Source: Rhodeus uyekii
Lineage: Eukaryota; Chordata; Actinopteri; Cypriniformes; Acheilognathidae
Assembly: GCA_037043235.1 (NCBI GenBank)
Contig: JAWRVZ010000051.1
Coordinates: 2,769,501 to 2,833,500, forward strand
Direction: 5' to 3'
Length of the DNA: 64,000 nt
In this document: in pieces, positions 44,901-56,080 of the stretch
Numbering within the stretch: position 1 is the first letter of the stretch
Layout: each line of letters opens with the position of its first letter
The notes under the pieces: generated by a model
What the model was told of the DNA's origin: nothing
The model's database searches: none
The model's input: the letters and a program-made list of their open reading frames with translations, nothing else
Translations under genes and position numbers: made by a program

Positions 44901-46036
44901 ACGGTCATTAATTTATTCACATTAACATTTAAGTATTTATAATCAATAAGCATTATCATAAATAAGCAAATTTGTCATTGAGCATGCAAACTGAATTTCA
45001 GAATGAGTACAACTGCTCATTTTAAATGTAATATCCTTTATTTAATTATTCTATGACAGCACACAATCTCATATATCGATAAGAATGAGGAGACAATGTT
45101 ATTTATATATTTCAAATCTTGTTACATCATTGACACTGAATGATCGAATTAAATGCTGAAAGTAAAACCACACTGAGATTTTAGCTTGAATATGAATTGA
45201 CAGAATTGCGCATTTTATCATCTCTCAGGCTAGCAGTAGTCCTGGTGGAGTTGTTGTTTCCTGGAGGATTATCCTGGGAGAGGAATATCATTTCATACTG
45301 CAGTATTGATTGATTTTTGTCTTTGCCAGCTCTGTTGTCAGTGTCCTTCTCCGAAATGACCTCTGGAGAAAAGAGGAGTCTGTTGTGGTCTTATTCTTCG
45401 TGGAAACTATAAGATGTCATTCATCGTAAATCATCCTGTAAATCAAATTATAGGGACTGTCTGTAAAGATAATGCATTTTTCATAGACTTCTAATATTTT
45501 ATGAGATCTAGAATAACATCACTGATGTCTCCATTGAGCATGTCTACATACAGACTGAGACCCTGATAACTCTCACAAATCAGCTTATTGAATTAACCCA
45601 CTGCCCTGGTTTACATGCAAACCAATAACCCGACAATTCAAGTCAACTACATTTACAAGACTTTAATAAAAAAATCAGGTTATTCTCCAGTGGTGACATC
45701 AAAACCGAATCATTCATGTATCTGACTCTAAATGTTCAATTTGTTTTGTGAGATGGGATATTTAAATAAGTATTATTTTCAGTGTATCACTTTTGCTTCG
45801 GCTGCACAAGATGATACCACATTTTTATAATTTCTTGGGTTAAGAAAAAGTCAGAGTTTATGCTTTATATCCTCCCCAGAATTTTTCCCTGTTTAGGTAT
45901 GCATATGAAGGGGTCATGACATGACATAAATCAAAACCACTATCCTCATTATAAACAAACCATTTATTTAATCAAACTCCAAAAATGGGTTAGTTTAATA
46001 TTTGGGGATTTGTTATGTCACAAGGGCAAATACACA
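44901..46036. other. Unique AT-rich sequence without recognisable gene
   Basis: About 1.1 kb with no frame, repeat terminus or RNA structure I can support. Confidence 0.5.
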
Positions 46037-46121
46037 GCTCAAAATAATTAAGGGAACACTTAAATCACACATTGAAGCTCAATAAATTAAATATTCAATT
46101 TGAAAATCTTTACTTATATAC
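46037..46121 (-). mobile_element. Tc1/mariner-type element, 3' terminal fragment
   Basis: GCTCAAAATAATTAAGGGAA followed by CACTTAAATCACAC matches the end of a widespread vertebrate Tc1/mariner element, read as its 3' end on the minus strand. It appears to be the outer part of the same copy as the transposase remnant at 46575-46800, separated by an insertion at 46122-46560. Confidence 0.55.
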
Positions 46122-46560
46122 TGTTATGTCCCACACTTTGTCTAGGGGGTTAAGGGACATAACATGGCAACACTTAGTGTAGTTAAGGCTGACTCTTGCC
46201 AATATATAACCACCACAATCTCAATTTCAAAGAAACTCATTTATTAACAAACTCAAATATAACAAAAACAATATAACTGAGGAGGAACAATCTTTTCAGA
46301 AGGGGGTAAAGGCTAAAACAATAAACAAAACAAGTCATCTAACTGGGAGTAATACCTCTTATTAATTCTACAAAGGAAAGAAAACAAAATTTCAAGTATA
46401 TACGTTAAATCCCTAGATAACTTCAAAAAAAGGAGAAAAGGATTACAAACAAAATGGCACCCGCCTTCCTACAGTTCAGGAAAAAGGTACCCACACGGTA
46501 CAACTTGCAATGAACAATAAACATGGAGACAAAGCAACACAACAAACACACATTCTATAA
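46122..46560. mobile_element. Unclassified insertion with 11-bp inverted repeat at one end
   Basis: Begins TGTTATGTCCC, paired exactly with GGGACATAACA at 46154-46164 around a short loop. The remainder is A-rich on the plus strand. It interrupts the Tc1/mariner fragment. It could be an LTR piece or another non-autonomous element; the right edge is approximate and no target duplication was found. Confidence 0.35.
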
Positions 46561-46574
46561 TTTAAGAACAAAAT

Positions 46575-46800
46575 CATATGACAACAGTCAATGGAAACCA
46601 AAATCATTAGCACTCTGAGGGCTGGACTACTACAAGCAACAGTATGGTCCCTACGTGCCTGCATCATAACAACGTCTGGGAATGCTCCTGATGAGATCAT
46701 GTCCCTGATGGTTTCCCAGGGGATCTCCTGCCAGACTTGATCAGGGCATCAGTGAACTCCTGGACAGTCTGTGGTGCTTCTTGGTGGCTTCAGATGCATT
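46575..46800 (-). pseudogene. Tc1/mariner-type transposase C-terminal remnant
   Basis: The minus strand reads RTVQEFTDALI-like, a truncated SGRRSPGKPS-like piece, then MISSGAFPDVVMMQARRDHT, the C-terminal end of a Tc1/mariner DDE transposase followed by its 3' UTR. The catalytic core is absent: the element is cut near 46805. Frame changes are present. It belongs to a different subfamily from the remnant at 13480-14170. Confidence 0.6.
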
Positions 46801-47073
46801 ATGTACTCCTGTACATTATATATAGGAGACAGCTCCAGGGCAAAATCATTGCGCTCTGTGAGGATTAGCCTCTTAATGGTGCTCTGTTCCCCTGGGGAAG
46901 GTCCCGTCGGTCCCTGTTCATCCTGTCAGAACTGTGTGACCGCCCCTCTCCTCACTCTCTATTTCCCCAAGAAACATCCACACATAAATGCCCTAATAAC
47001 TGACTAAAAGCTGGCCAATTTGTTCTCATAATTAGCGGATGTCAGAGTTGCAGGTTAACTGCAACCTCTAAAC

Positions 47074-48205
47074 CACAGGTGTCAAACTCAAGGCCCGCGG
47101 GCCACATCCGGCCCGGCGTGTAATTATGTCCGGCCCGCGAGAGCATTTTATTAATGGCCCGCGAGATGTCCCGCGCTCCAGCTGACCCGCCGAACACTTC
47201 CTGTATTAAACAGGAAGTGGCTAATGATGCTTCGCGCTCGCGCTAGTACCGCGCGATTGTTATTGTCAATTATCCATAACTGTTCAGGCTCGGTACACAG
47301 TGCTTGTGCGCGAAATGCAAGAGTTGATCATCAGACGAGAAGAGCCCGCCCTCATGGCAGCGCGTCTTCTTGCATGATTGACAGGTCAGACAGCATATCA
47401 GCGCCAGCTGTCAGAGTGAGAGTACAAGCGCCAGAAAGAAAATACAGGCAAAAAAAAAAAAAACATTACGTCCTTAGGGACGTAACAAATATATTGAAAT
47501 ATTATTACGTGTAAAAAAAAGTGTGATATAGTTTGTAAAATCTGCTATAACCCATGGGTTATATGCGGGATAATAGGGTATATGTTTACTGACATACTGC
47601 CGGTATACCCGTGTGTCTCATTTGCGGAGCTAATGTGGCAGTAATTAAATAATTTAATAAGACGGCACTATAAGACAAATGACATAAGAGCAAATTCAAT
47701 TGAATGATTTGATTTGTTATTGCTGAAAAGCAAAAATTGTATTTAGATTTCCAGGTTTTGTTATGCAGCATGTCCATATTTTGAATTTGTATAATTTTGA
47801 CAGGATATATTTTTATGGAGAGCAAAATCTTTTATATATAAATCTTTTTAAGTTTTATATAAAATGACATAAGAGTAAAGAAATTTGAATGTTTGTTCTT
47901 TTAACTTTTACTTACTTTTACTTTACTTGTTTACTTTATTTCTAACTTGTATAATTTAGACAGGATATATTTTAATTTTTTTTAAAGTATTTTTTAAATA
48001 TTTTTATATTTTTAAGTTATTTAAGGTATAAGTTGATTTATTCCAGAATAATATTTCTGTCTGTTTTTATTCACATCTAATTAAAAAAAAGGTACGTTTT
48101 AAAAGTTTAGTTTTAGTGTTTTCAATAAATGTTTATCCTGTTCGGCCCGCGACCTAAATTTTTTTGGGATTTTGGCCCCCTGTGCAATTGAGTTTGACAC
48201 CCCTG
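47074..48205. mobile_element. Non-autonomous hAT transposon with 8-bp duplication
   Basis: 1,132 bp with ends CACAGGTGTCAAACTC and GAGTTTGACACCCCTG, inverted with 14 of 16 matches, and the exact direct repeat CTCTAAAC outside (47066-47073 and 48206-48213). The left subterminal region carries AAGGCCCGCGGGCCACATCC; the right carries CGGCCCGCGACC. The same subterminal palindrome occurs in the element at 59004. Inside are GC-rich left and AT-rich right halves with no hAT transposase domain; the 96-codon frame at 47224-47514 is not recognisable. Confidence 0.92.
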
Positions 48206-48229
48206 CTCTAAACTAAGCTTTTGTCTCCG

Positions 48230-49680
48230 AAATTGAATAACAGCACGGATATTTCACCATATCCCCATGTACACGCCGCACCAGAACCATGCTGTCAGGG
48301 TTCTGTCACTTAAGTTTGGGGTTCTAGTGTGTTGCTTGACAGAGCTCTGACACTGCCCCTTTGTTGTGTGTCGTGATTGTAAACCTCACCCGTCTTGTTA
48401 CCTTGTTTCCCTTGAGTGTTGTTAGCTGTTCTCAGCTCGTTACCTTTCCCTCATGTGTCCCTATTTAATCCTGGTGTGTTTGCTGTCCTGTGTCGTGTTG
48501 TTGTCATTTGTTGGATGTCATTCATGTGTATCCTGATTCCTGCCGTGGTCCCTGGTTTGGTTTATGTTATATTTTTGATCTTGTTTATGTTATTTTCCCC
48601 CTCGTGGGTGTTTCTTTTGTTAATAAATATTCTAATTTCCCTGCACTTGAGTCCTCCCTGTATCAGTTCGTGACACATGCGGCTCTTATACAACACCTCT
48701 GGCTGAATCAGGCTTTGATGAATCAAGGTTTGGTCACATCCTGAATCTACTAAATCCTCATAAGTACCCCCCATAATACTCACAGGTATTCTGTACAACC
48801 CAACTTGATTAGGGGTGGCCTGCAGTGCATCCGGAACCCGGATCTTCACTTCATCAATGTCTTCACTTCATCAATGGACACCTATCAATAAAGTCTCCCG
48901 GGTCCCCACAATGCCAGCAGGCTGGCCCAGGCCTCCCAGCTGCCCTAGTGGCAGGACACAGACCAATAAATTGTTGTGGAGAGAGCGGGGAAGTGGAAGC
49001 TGACATCCTCCGCCAGCTGAATGGCCAGGTCCAGTGAAGGCGATGGTTGCACTGGACCCACTCCACAGTCCTCTTTGGGAGATATGAAATGAAGTGCTCC
49101 AGCACCACTCTGTCGATGTTGCTTCCCCAGCCAACAGCCATTTGCAATACGTGTTCTGAAGCTTTGTGAGACACTCTCACCCAGATTAAGCGACCAGAAC
49201 CACTGCTGTTGTTTCTCAGGGTTGAGGCCGATCCATTGGAGGATGGCTCATTTCAGGTCTTTATAGATATAAGTCTCTCCAGATAGCAGGGGAATGATGC
49301 GCACCGACTAATAAGTTTGTGACCACTCACATGTCTCGTCAATCTTCTCAAACAGGTCTATGAAGACCTGTGCGTGGATGTGTTAGGGTTTGCTGATGTA
49401 CCCCATCGCCCGAACCTCCCGGTCCATCCAGCAGCAGCTTGGAAACAATGTTTCTGGTCATCCCTCAAGTCCATGAGTGCTTGATGGTGTTCTTGATGGA
49501 ATCTTGCGAGTGATTGCATTACGTCAGCAAACGGTGAAGCTGACGGGTGGTTCTTCCTCCCAGATTTCGGCACCAGAGCAGGGCCAGGAGGACCACACCA
49601 GTCTCGAGTCTCATGGAGGAGCTCTGGAAGGATAAAAGGACAAATAATGACGAAAGAGGACCAGGTCTGGGACATTTATG
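48230..49680 (-). pseudogene. Ty3/gypsy Gag-protease remnant
   Basis: Minus-strand, broken frames in Gag-to-protease order. At 49675-49358 lies a Gag start with LARFHQEHHQALMDLRDDQK. Between 49360 and 49190, in shifting frames, pieces resemble a SCAN-like capsid segment. At 49110-49050 comes RVVLEHFISYLPKRTVEWVQ. Near 48945-48900 a zinc knuckle reads CWHCGDPGDFIDRC, with Asp where the family has His. The protease active site VDSGCDQTLIHQSL is near 48745. A solo LTR (48293-48675) then splits the protease; a VHGD-containing piece follows at 48245-48292. SCAN-like Gag is known from Gmr1-type elements; that placement is inference. Confidence 0.75.
48293..48675 (+). mobile_element. Solo LTR, family 2, inserted in the gypsy protease
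   Basis: 383 bp starting TGTCAGGGTTCTGTCACTT and ending GTTCGTGACA, with exact 5-bp duplication CATGC (48288-48292 and 48676-48680). It has a CCCTATTTAATCCTGG TATA-like box, TTAATAAATATTC polyadenylation signal and TTGAGTCCTCCCTGTATC near the end. It lies in plus orientation within a minus-strand gypsy remnant, so it is a later insertion. Its relative at 53800 shares the first 19 bases. Confidence 0.92.
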
Positions 49681-50225
49681 CTGTGTTCTATCATGTTTAT
49701 ATCAGTTTCCATCGATAATATAATATACTGTTAACCATGCATACTTCATTAAGCACAATGCAGGTTGTGTTTACATGCCAGATGAAAGTGAGGTAAGAGA
49801 CAAAAATAGTCAATCTGCTAATAGTTAAGTCGTTTATGACCTTAAAGGAAAATGAGTTAACACATTTATATTTGGCTTAAGCATAGTATGATGGAACACA
49901 TTTAATGTGATAATACATATGTAATATATAAATAAAAGAAAGAAAAGGTTGCTGTACAGATAAAACTAAGACTATTTTGCGTCACATGACCAAACCAGTT
50001 TCATCTATGAATGCACCGTGGTTATAAAGGGAAATGGTAATCTATATGTGGAATCAATTGTCTGTGAACGTTACATTGAACCAACCAATCAGAACACAAA
50101 TACTGTTTAATACTTGAACTATTCATTTATGGTTCTTTTATTAAGAGATCTGTCATTATGTCATGATAAACAACATGAGGGTAATATTAGTTAAAGTAAA
50201 TATTAAGAAATGTATCTTTTTTTTT
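49681..50225. other. Unique sequence without recognisable gene
   Basis: About 550 bp of AT-rich DNA; nothing supported. Confidence 0.5.
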
Positions 50226-50478
50226 GTTGTTCACCCAAAAACGAAAATGATGTTATAATATACTCACACTCATTTCATTCCAAACCCCAAGAGAATTTTG
50301 TTCAACTTCAGAACACAGGTGAAGATATTTTGAATGAAATCTGATTTCTGTCCTTCTATTGATGGTCTACCAAACTACCACTGTGACACTTCAAAAGTTC
50401 ATAAAGAGATCGCAAAACTAATCGTTTTAGTCCAAAATTTTTGAAGCAAGACACTCATTTTATATGATGAACAGATGG
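50226..50478 (+). repeat. Cyprinid 'TTCACCCAAAAA' repeat, longer copy
   Basis: Runs from GTTGTTCACCCAAAAACGAA through CTCACACTCATTTCATTCCA, GAAGATATTTTGAATGAAAT and GATCGCAAAACTAATCGTTT to ACACTCATTTTATATGATGA. It is the most complete of three copies here (others at 5662 and 19714). It is a common cyprinid non-autonomous DNA element by memory; termini incomplete. Confidence 0.65.
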
Positions 50479-51255
50479 AATTTATTTTTTTATTGACAAA
50501 AAAACTGCTTTTTAATATGCATGCATTTTAGATAGCAAACAAAGGCTTTTGTCTAAGTTTAAGAATGTGATTCATTCTTGCTGTTTGTAGTGGAGGAAAA
50601 TAAAAAGCCATTTCTATCTCTCTTTGAAATAATGAAGAGAGGGACAGGAAACACAATGAGTTCTCTGTTTCAGTTTGCTTTTCAATAGAACAAAATTGGC
50701 ACTTTGAAAAAAAGAGATTGCTCGCTTTATTTCTGTTGCTTTGAGTCACGTTTTCTCCAAGACAAACAGAAATCCAGTTTCCTTTGTATAACAAGCACAA
50801 GTGAGGTGAGCTTTATCCCAGGAGACAGCCAAAGTTGTGTACTTGTCACTAAGGCAGCTGTAAGACTGATTGGAAAAGAGTGAAAGAAAGAGAAAGTTGG
50901 ACTGGGTAGAAATGAGAGAGAACATAATGGTCAATATTTATTGAGTGAACTGTGCTTGCACCCCAGGTGCCCTGTGTCAGATCTTCTGCTTTAATTGGGC
51001 AAGGATGGTCACTTACCTGAGTAAGACACATCTCCTCAATTCACTTTAATGTATAGCAGCCCAAGACTCTGTCAGAATTGTATTGCCTTTGTGTATGTAA
51101 AAATAACAAGTCTCCTGTCCCAGAATTCAATTGCGTTTTAATAAATTAAGGTTGGTGTGAATCTACAGCCCCCGTCTAACTGCAGGCTTGGGAGTTTTTG
51201 CAGAGGTTTGGTTTTGGTTTTGTAGAACAGAAGGGATAAATGTCACTTTGTACTG
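50479..51255. other. Unique sequence without recognisable gene
   Basis: About 780 bp; minus-strand frames of 60-90 codons show no domain. Confidence 0.5.

Positions 51256-51345
<90 letters not shown>
51256..51345. repeat. (CTAT)n tetranucleotide microsatellite
   Basis: About 22 uninterrupted CTAT (GATA-type) units, then a (GTCT)n tail to 51364. Confidence 0.95.
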
Positions 51346-51689
51346 GTCGGTCTGTCTGTCTGTCTAAAAAGTTAATAATTAACTCTTGGCTGACTCAGTA
51401 TTCAAGAGGCAATTAAAATGAACAACATTAAGGAATCAGGATTCATGCAGTCGCTATGAATTGCATAGCAACCAATGACATCATAATGCTTAAGAACTTG
51501 GACACAAGATATTGCAAAGAGTGCAATTTGCTCAACCACAGATGAAACATTCTACAATGCTTTCACTATGAGATTTGGACTTAATTATACAATTTTTATT
51601 TTTTTTGCTCTACAGATACATCAGGTATCACTGAGGCCAAAAAACTGTTACTAAAATACTAAAATACTAAAATACTCTTACCGCCAGGG

Positions 51690-52090
51690 ACCTGCCCTGA
51701 CAGGTTTGTCTATTTTGTCTTTGTTCATGTTTGCCATGTGGTCTTCTTGTCCCACCTCCTCATTTCCAGTTCCCACTCCCCCTTGTCTAGTCCTCGTTTG
51801 CTTGAGTGTGTTCACCTGTCCCTCATGTGCTCTGCTCCCTTTATATAGTGTTCCTGCCCTTAATGACCTGGTTTGTTTTGTATCCATTGTGGTATGTTCT
51901 TGGTTTCTTACCAGAATGTGTATGTTATGGAAACGCTTGTCTAGTTGCGATTATAACCCAGCTTCTTGTTCTAGTGTTTCCTTATTGTTATTTTTTGGTG
52001 TTTTCTCAAGTCAGGTTGTAGTCAGTTCTTGCCTTATGTGCATCCCAGTTTTGTTATTTTCTCTTTAATGCTTTAAGCTAACTTCTATTC
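51690..52090 (+). mobile_element. LTR-like remnant
   Basis: Pyrimidine-rich with TGTTCACCTGTCCCTCATGT, a CCCTTTATATAGTG TATA-like box at about 51837 and a GTCCTCGTTTGCTTGAG segment, an order like the family-2 LTRs. No TG...CA ends or target duplication could be fixed. The 120-codon frame across it is not protein-like. Confidence 0.4.
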
Positions 52091-52209
52091 TCTCTGTGTA
52101 AAAGACACCCATGGCAAGGCTAAATTTGCATGACCGTATTTAGCACGTTAATTTGGAAAATTGCATTCCATTTTCAAAAGTAAAGGTAGGTCAATGTTTT
52201 GTCTTCTGT

Positions 52210-52425
52210 TTTTGAAAGAAGCTTCTTATGCTTACTAAGGGTGTATTTATTTGATCAAAATCCAGTAAAAACCATAATCTTAAAAGATTTATTTCTTCTA
52301 TTTTTATATTTATTTTTAATACAAGTTGTTTCTGTGGTGAAAGCTGAATTGAGTATAATTTTAATATGCTGATTTATGCTAGAAACATTTCTTATATCAA
52401 TGTTGTTGAATTTAACTTCAGAAAT
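52210..52425 (-). repeat. Fragment of the 'CAAAAGTTTGG' element
   Basis: Contains GGGTGTATTTATTTGATCAA followed by ATCCAGTAAAAACC, then GCTGATTTATGCTAGAAAC. By memory these are internal motifs of the same dispersed element whose fuller copy lies at 56929-57372, here in reverse. An LTR fragment cuts it on the right. Confidence 0.5.
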
Positions 52426-52429
52426 GACT

Positions 52430-52600
52430 CCTTCTGTTCACGTCCTGGTTCATCCTGTGCTCTCCCATTGTTTTTTTCATGCACCCGTCTCATCATTATT
52501 CACCTCGTTAGTCTTGTCAGCTGTGTCTTCTCTCATCATCCCTTGTGTATCATCCCTACTCTGTGTTTTCCTTCAGTCTTTGTCCGTTGACGTTTATAGT
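52430..52600 (+). mobile_element. LTR fragment, family 1, 5' part only
   Basis: CTGTTCACGTCCTGGTTCAT, CACCTCGTTAGTCTTGTCAG and CTTCAGTCTTTGTCCGTTG follow the order of the 5' half of the 62915 copy. The 3' half with the polyadenylation signal is missing. Confidence 0.55.
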
Positions 52601-52827
52601 GGTAATATTTCTATATCCTTTTTTAACTCCATTTTAACCTTTTTCATACAAAATTATTAAACATTATTACAGGGACATATTATTGATTAATAAACTAATG
52701 TATTAAAACTGTTTACATTCATCTGTTTTGGCTAAAACAATACGTTTTTAGCAACACTCACTGGACATTTCACACAGAAACTGTCGCAAAGCGTGCATGC
52801 CGCAACATATCAATTTGTAGAGATTGC

Positions 52828-53107
52828 CCTGTCCCAAATGGCACTCTGAACACTTGTGGTCTTCACGCGAGGACGTACTTTTGTGACGTAACGTCTCCTT
52901 GGCTGTAGGGAAGAAGTCTGCTGTGGAGCTCACTTCAGTGCGGGCTCTGCAAAAGTGCATATCGACCACAAAGGGGGCAGTTACAAGCATCCTTCTGACA
53001 TCTAAAATGACAAATGGGACACTTTATGGTGTCATACACTCATGCACACTGTAGCCAGTGTCCACAAGACCAAAAGAGCATAGAAAGTGTGCCAACTGGG
53101 ACAGGGC
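52828..53107. mobile_element. Small inverted-repeat DNA element
   Basis: About 280 bp with ends TGCCCTGTCCCAAATGGCAC and, inverted on the right, GGCCCTGTCCCAGTTGGCAC. Inside the ends are CTTGTGGTCTTC and, inverted, CTTGTGGACAC. No transposase. A target duplication was not evident. Confidence 0.65.
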
Positions 53108-53397
53108 CAATGTTGCCTCAGGTACGTTTTTCACATTTTTTCTTGATTATACCCATATATTTTTAGCCTGCTTTAAGGCTGCACAATGGCCCAATTTTCT
53201 GCTATTTCTTGTAACTTGGAGAATGTGTCAGTCCTAACATTAGTGATTGACAGCAACAGTATAACCTGCACTTATGATGCATTGTTACATGTTACATTGT
53301 TTTGTCTATTGTGGCTCTGTTCATGTAGCACATATCAACCAAAATGACTTTTAGTATTAAGTTATGACACGGTTTATGATTTATTTCTTCAGTTTTA

Positions 53398-53598
53398 AGG
53401 TCAATTCACACTGCACCGACAGTCACAGACCAACGGCGACATAGAGAGCGTCACTCCTCGCATTCCAAAATCGTCATGTTCAGTCGGCAAAAAGAAGCTC
53501 AGACAGACTTCGATTGGGGTAACAGACTGATCCATCAAAACTAGACGAATTGGCTGTTGCCATCTATTGCTGTCTTTTGGTGCAGTGTGAATTGGCCT
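53398..53598. mobile_element. Small inverted-repeat DNA element (201 bp)
   Basis: The left end AGGTCAATTCACACTGCACC and the right end, reverse complemented, AGGCCAATTCACACTGCACC match at 19 of 20 positions. It has no coding capacity. TTAA occurs at the left border, but the right border does not repeat it, so the superfamily is open. Confidence 0.8.
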
Positions 53599-53799
53599 GT
53601 AGACTACGCATGATCATTACAATATATAGTGCTCCAAATAGTGGCATGGACAGAATCAGTGTTTATCAGTTTCTCTTTTTCTCACAAAAACATATTATTT
53701 AAAGAGGAGATATTGTGCTTTTTTTAAATTTTATTTACGTTTTCTCTTGTTAGTTTTCAAAGTTTCAAAACATAAAATCCACTCCAAAAAGGAGGTAAT

Positions 53800-54283
53800 T
53801 GTCAGGGTTCTGTCACTTCGGTTTGTGTTTCTAGTGTTTTGGTTGACAGAGCTCTGACTCCTTTGTCGTGTCTTTGTAAGAGTGTGTGGCTTCGAGACGC
53901 ACACTCTCGTGTCTGTGTGCTTTCATGTCGTTTGTGACTTGTGCAGTTGGTGTGTTTACTAACTGCGCGCTCTCTCGTCAAGTTTCATGCCCGCTTTGGC
54001 TGCGTGTTCGTGTCTTGTTATGAGTGTTCCCAGTTGTTTCTGCTCGTTCTCCTTCCTCCTGTGTCTATTTAATCCCTTTGTGTTTGTCCGGTGTCGCGTC
54101 GTATTCATTCCTGTGTCTATTTCCTGGTTGTCAGAAGAGGTTCCTGGTTGTTCCCGTTCTATCCGGCGTTCTGTTCACAGTTTTAGTTATGGTTATAGTT
54201 TTTGTTTGTGTTTTTGTTTGTGTTTTTATTATAACAAATCTTTCACCTGCAAACCTGAGTCCTCGCTACTTGATCCGCGACTA
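53800..54283 (+). mobile_element. LTR, family 2, with extra central segment
   Basis: Starts TGTCAGGGTTCTGTCACTT, identical to the copy at 48293, and shares TTGACAGAGCTCTGAC and CCTCCTGTGTCTATTTAATC. About 100 bp of GC-richer sequence (GCTTCGAGACGCACACTCTC region) is added in the middle. The 3' edge, CCGCGACTA, is damaged and no target duplication is visible. The 126-codon frame is incidental. Confidence 0.7.
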
Positions 54284-55892
54284 TTTTTTCGGAACTCCCT
54301 GAAATGCATCTATTGTAGTCTTACATTTTCTTGCAGGAGCGTAAAATACACATCACAACGTTCCTGATTTAAATAATTCCCTAGTCAAAGGGATTAAAAA
54401 TAGAGGGCTGGTTGAGTTGCATTAGTAGTTTGTTCAAACTCTTGGTTGTGGTGAGGGTGTGACATTTCCCAAACGCAGCTCACTCGTCCTGTCGACCAAT
54501 CAGAACACATTATGCTTTTCGGAAGGATTGTCTTCATAAAGACAGGAACTACAAAGCGTGTTACTGACATACTGGGACGAGAGGTCCTGTTGTAATGTAA
54601 AATATGTGAACATTCAAGCATTAAAACATATTCAAACCAAAGACAAGACTTTAATAGATATTGTTTGTGCCGAGAGAGATATACCGTAACCACTGCACAA
54701 ATAAGCACTTCTACATTGTTTGGATGTCAAGGAAAGAAATTGAATGGTATTTTTCATTATGTGCATCATTTCAAAGGAGCTATGCAGGAAGATATGTGGG
54801 TAGTATTTATTGAATAATAGTTGGCAATATACAAAACTGAGTGATGGTGATCAAATTTTAAAACTAACAATTAAGCAACAGTAAAGTCCTTTCCATTTTT
54901 AATCCTGAAGTGCACTTAGATTAAGTGTCCTTGTGGCTGGCTAGTAAAGGCTCTCATTCATAATAACCTGTTGTTGATCTGTTGCCATTTTTACCGCAGA
55001 AGATTTCATCTTTTCAACTGCATATAGAGTTTTATATAAAGGCATTTGTCGTCTTTGTGAGAACCATGTAATTATACAATTGTCTTAATTTCTTGCAGCA
55101 GTATAATAGTTTTATGTTTTACATTCACTTGGTGAAGCAACTGTGCAAAACTGCTTACCCACTTCAGTAATTCAGTGATCAATGCATAATATATAAATGC
55201 AGCCTGTAGATAGAGAAAACTGTGACAGAAAGAGGTGTCACATTATCCAATAACCAGCAAACTGGTTAATGAATAAATAAACAGATGGAAGCAACAGTGT
55301 TCAGTAACAGGATTGTGCAAAATTCAACTGAATTTACTGGAAGAACAAACCAGAATTATATAGTACATAAACAATGTCACACATTACTACAACCGCAGCA
55401 GCAGCCAAAATGACGACTTTAAGCGCTCTTGTCAACAAGGGAGTGACTAAGAGATGAAACAACAGCCTTAAAATATCACCCTAACCCTGTCATGGAGGAG
55501 AGGCTGTCTCTTTAGTTACCATTTACTGCTTCCATTAGCCTAACTAGGAATGGCGACTATCATTATTGATCAACATTATGTCCTGGCCTTAGGCTATGTC
55601 TCATCAGCTCTGTTTCGAAAGGTCTCCTCTTCCTTGCCTGAAGTGAGCAAAGAATGGCACTGCGTTAATGTGAGGGGATGGATGTGTCCCTTGTACCCTT
55701 GCCCTGAATGACTGCTCTCTTAGATGCCGTTGCAGAGAGTTAATGATAGTGGAACTACTTCATCTAGACTTCAAAACCCTCTCAAAATGAGTACAACTAT
55801 GCCAACAATACTAAGGAATGGTGGCAGTCTTGTTAAATTTTAAAGGAAATCACCAGCACCGTGACAGGTTTTGTTGTGCTCATAACATGAAA
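54284..55892. other. Unique sequence without recognisable gene
   Basis: About 1.6 kb; a 104-codon minus-strand frame at 54394-54708 has no family resemblance. Confidence 0.5.
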
Positions 55893-56080
55893 TATGGAGC
55901 AGCTGAGTGGTTGAAGATCTTGACTGCTTAACTAAAGGTTGTGATTTCAGGTCGCAGATGGCGTTATCCAGGCACACACCATGCTAACATTGAGCAAGGC
56001 ACATAATCTCCAAGTTTTTTGCCTGTATAGTGTAAAATGCTTGAATCCATCTGCTAAAGGGCGACTAATATAATGTGGCA
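55893..56080 (+). repeat. Older tRNA-derived SINE, second family
   Basis: Head GGAGCAGCTGAGTGGTTGAA, A-box-like and recalling Leu/Ser tRNAs, then GGTTGTGATTTCAGGTCGCA as a weak B-box. A tail with AATCCATCTGCTAAAGGGCG resembles the teleost GCGTCTGCTAAATG ending. It is much more diverged than the SINEs at 40, 6475 and 14600. Confidence 0.5.

Noticed and set aside
44501..44959. 152-codon minus-strand frame
   Set aside because: Runs through a dispersed repeat, lacks a domain, and AT-rich flanks show no exon signals.
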